Below are positions 12,212-12,689 of a stretch of DNA of 12,689 nt, one piece after another. The notes beneath the pieces were generated by a model. That model was not told where the DNA came from. It was given only the letters and a program-made list of their open reading frames with translations, and did not search any database. Where the stretch lies: assembly GCA_947589635.1 (NCBI GenBank), contig CANQCC010000036.1:1-12689 (forward strand). Direction: 5' to 3'. Source of the stretch: an uncultured Clostridia bacterium. Its GTDB lineage: Bacteria > Bacillota > Clostridia > Christensenellales > CAG-917. Positions within the stretch are counted from its first letter, which is position 1; each line of letters opens with the position of its first letter. Position numbers and translations under genes: made by a program.

Positions 12212-12689
12212 TTAAAATCCGGACACACTGAAACAGCTATATGTAATTTGTTCTATTTTAACTGCCGATTTATTATAAAAAAATTCCATATCGTTTTCAT
12301 ATATTGTTAAATTGTCGGAAAATTTTTCCAATAAAGAAGGTATCGATGCATCGAAAGATACCTTTTTATCAAAAATGATGTCCGAAAAATATTTATCGAG
12401 GCCGCATGTTTTATAGATATAAAAAGCTCGGTTTTTATTTGCCTTTGTCCAAATATAACAATCATTTTTATTTAGTATTGAGATTTTATTTATCAAGGCG
12501 GTATTATATATTACACGATAAGGCATCCATCTTTCACAAAAGTATGATTGTTTCGTTAGTATTATCCGACTTTTTATTAGAGTTGGTTTTATATCCTCTC
12601 GCGTTATTCTGTCGTTCTTTTCCAAAGTTTTCAAATGGTATTTGCGCAGAGCATAGTTATACGCGTCGTTATTTAAGTCGGTTGAATAA
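12212..12689 (-). CDS. Partial, AT-rich HAD-like protein (5' end outside the window)
   Basis: The frame is open to the right edge, so about 158 residues of the C-terminal part are visible and the start is missing. A TTG at 12634 is inside the frame and need not be the start. The visible sequence begins YSTDLNNDAYNYALRKY, which resembles the stretch right after the catalytic DxDxT motif of HAD phosphatases. CYIWTKANKNRA, then GLDKYFSDIIFDKK, resemble motif II and the following helix, and NLTIYENDMEFF may be a motif IV position. The HAD assignment is inference. Base composition is much more AT-rich than the rest of the window, which together with the neighbouring recombinase remnant suggests horizontal acquisition. 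The end of the protein (SCFSVSGF) and its double TAA stop lie next to the recombinase remnant. Confidence 0.5.
   Translation of the reverse strand, partial: YSTDLNNDAYNYALRKYHLKTLEKNDRITREDIKPTLIKSRIILTKQSYFCERWMPYRVIYNTALINKISILNKNDCYIWTKANKNRAFYIYKTCGLDKYFSDIIFDKKVSFDASIPSLLEKFSDNLTIYENDMEFFYNKSAVKIEQITYSCFSVSGF

Overview
This window looks like a piece of an anaerobic, Gram-positive-type bacterium, most likely an uncultured gut Clostridia lineage (Bacillota). The reasons are strong AGGAGG-type ribosome binding sites, near-consensus sigma-A promoters, LuxS, an oxygen-sensitive class III ribonucleotide reductase, an iron-type alcohol dehydrogenase and lipobox-bearing lipoproteins. The species cannot be named from the sequence alone.

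Layout. 1-530 is non-coding and carries a tandemly repeated hairpin element. 531-2819 (minus) holds a DUF4097-type lipoprotein and an iron-containing alcohol dehydrogenase. 2820-3449 has no convincing gene. 3450-4712 (minus) is a lipoprotein with a BspA/LRR_5-like C-terminal cap; its roughly 190-nt leader has the architecture of a transcription-terminating riboswitch. 4982-5452 (minus) is luxS. 5801-9217 (plus) is an anaerobic ribonucleotide-reduction unit: NrdD with a fused C-terminal glutaredoxin-like domain, followed by a thioredoxin-reductase-like flavoprotein. Two candidate NrdR boxes precede its promoter. 9331-10131 (minus) holds two zinc-ribbon membrane proteins. The upstream one is divergent from a small XRE repressor (10226-10435), and two identical-type palindromic operators lie between them. 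10552-11235 (plus) is a YjjG-like HAD phosphatase. 11371-11722 looks like a decayed repeat-encoding gene. 11833-11909 is tRNA-Arg(CCT), followed by the C-terminal remnant of a tyrosine recombinase and an AT-rich, HAD-like gene that runs off the window edge: the remains of an element integrated at a tRNA.

How the parts fit. The clearest functional unit is nrdD-trxB. NrdD makes deoxynucleoside triphosphates anaerobically. Its active-site region is of the MCCRL type and it carries its own CPNC redox domain, which the adjacent flavoprotein could reduce. That flavoprotein lacks the usual NADPH signature, so its electron donor may be something else, such as ferredoxin. The most novel-looking signal is the leader at 4748-4900. 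A perfect promoter starts transcription at the base of a structured domain, which is followed by mutually exclusive antiterminator and terminator helices. I could not match it to a riboswitch class I know.
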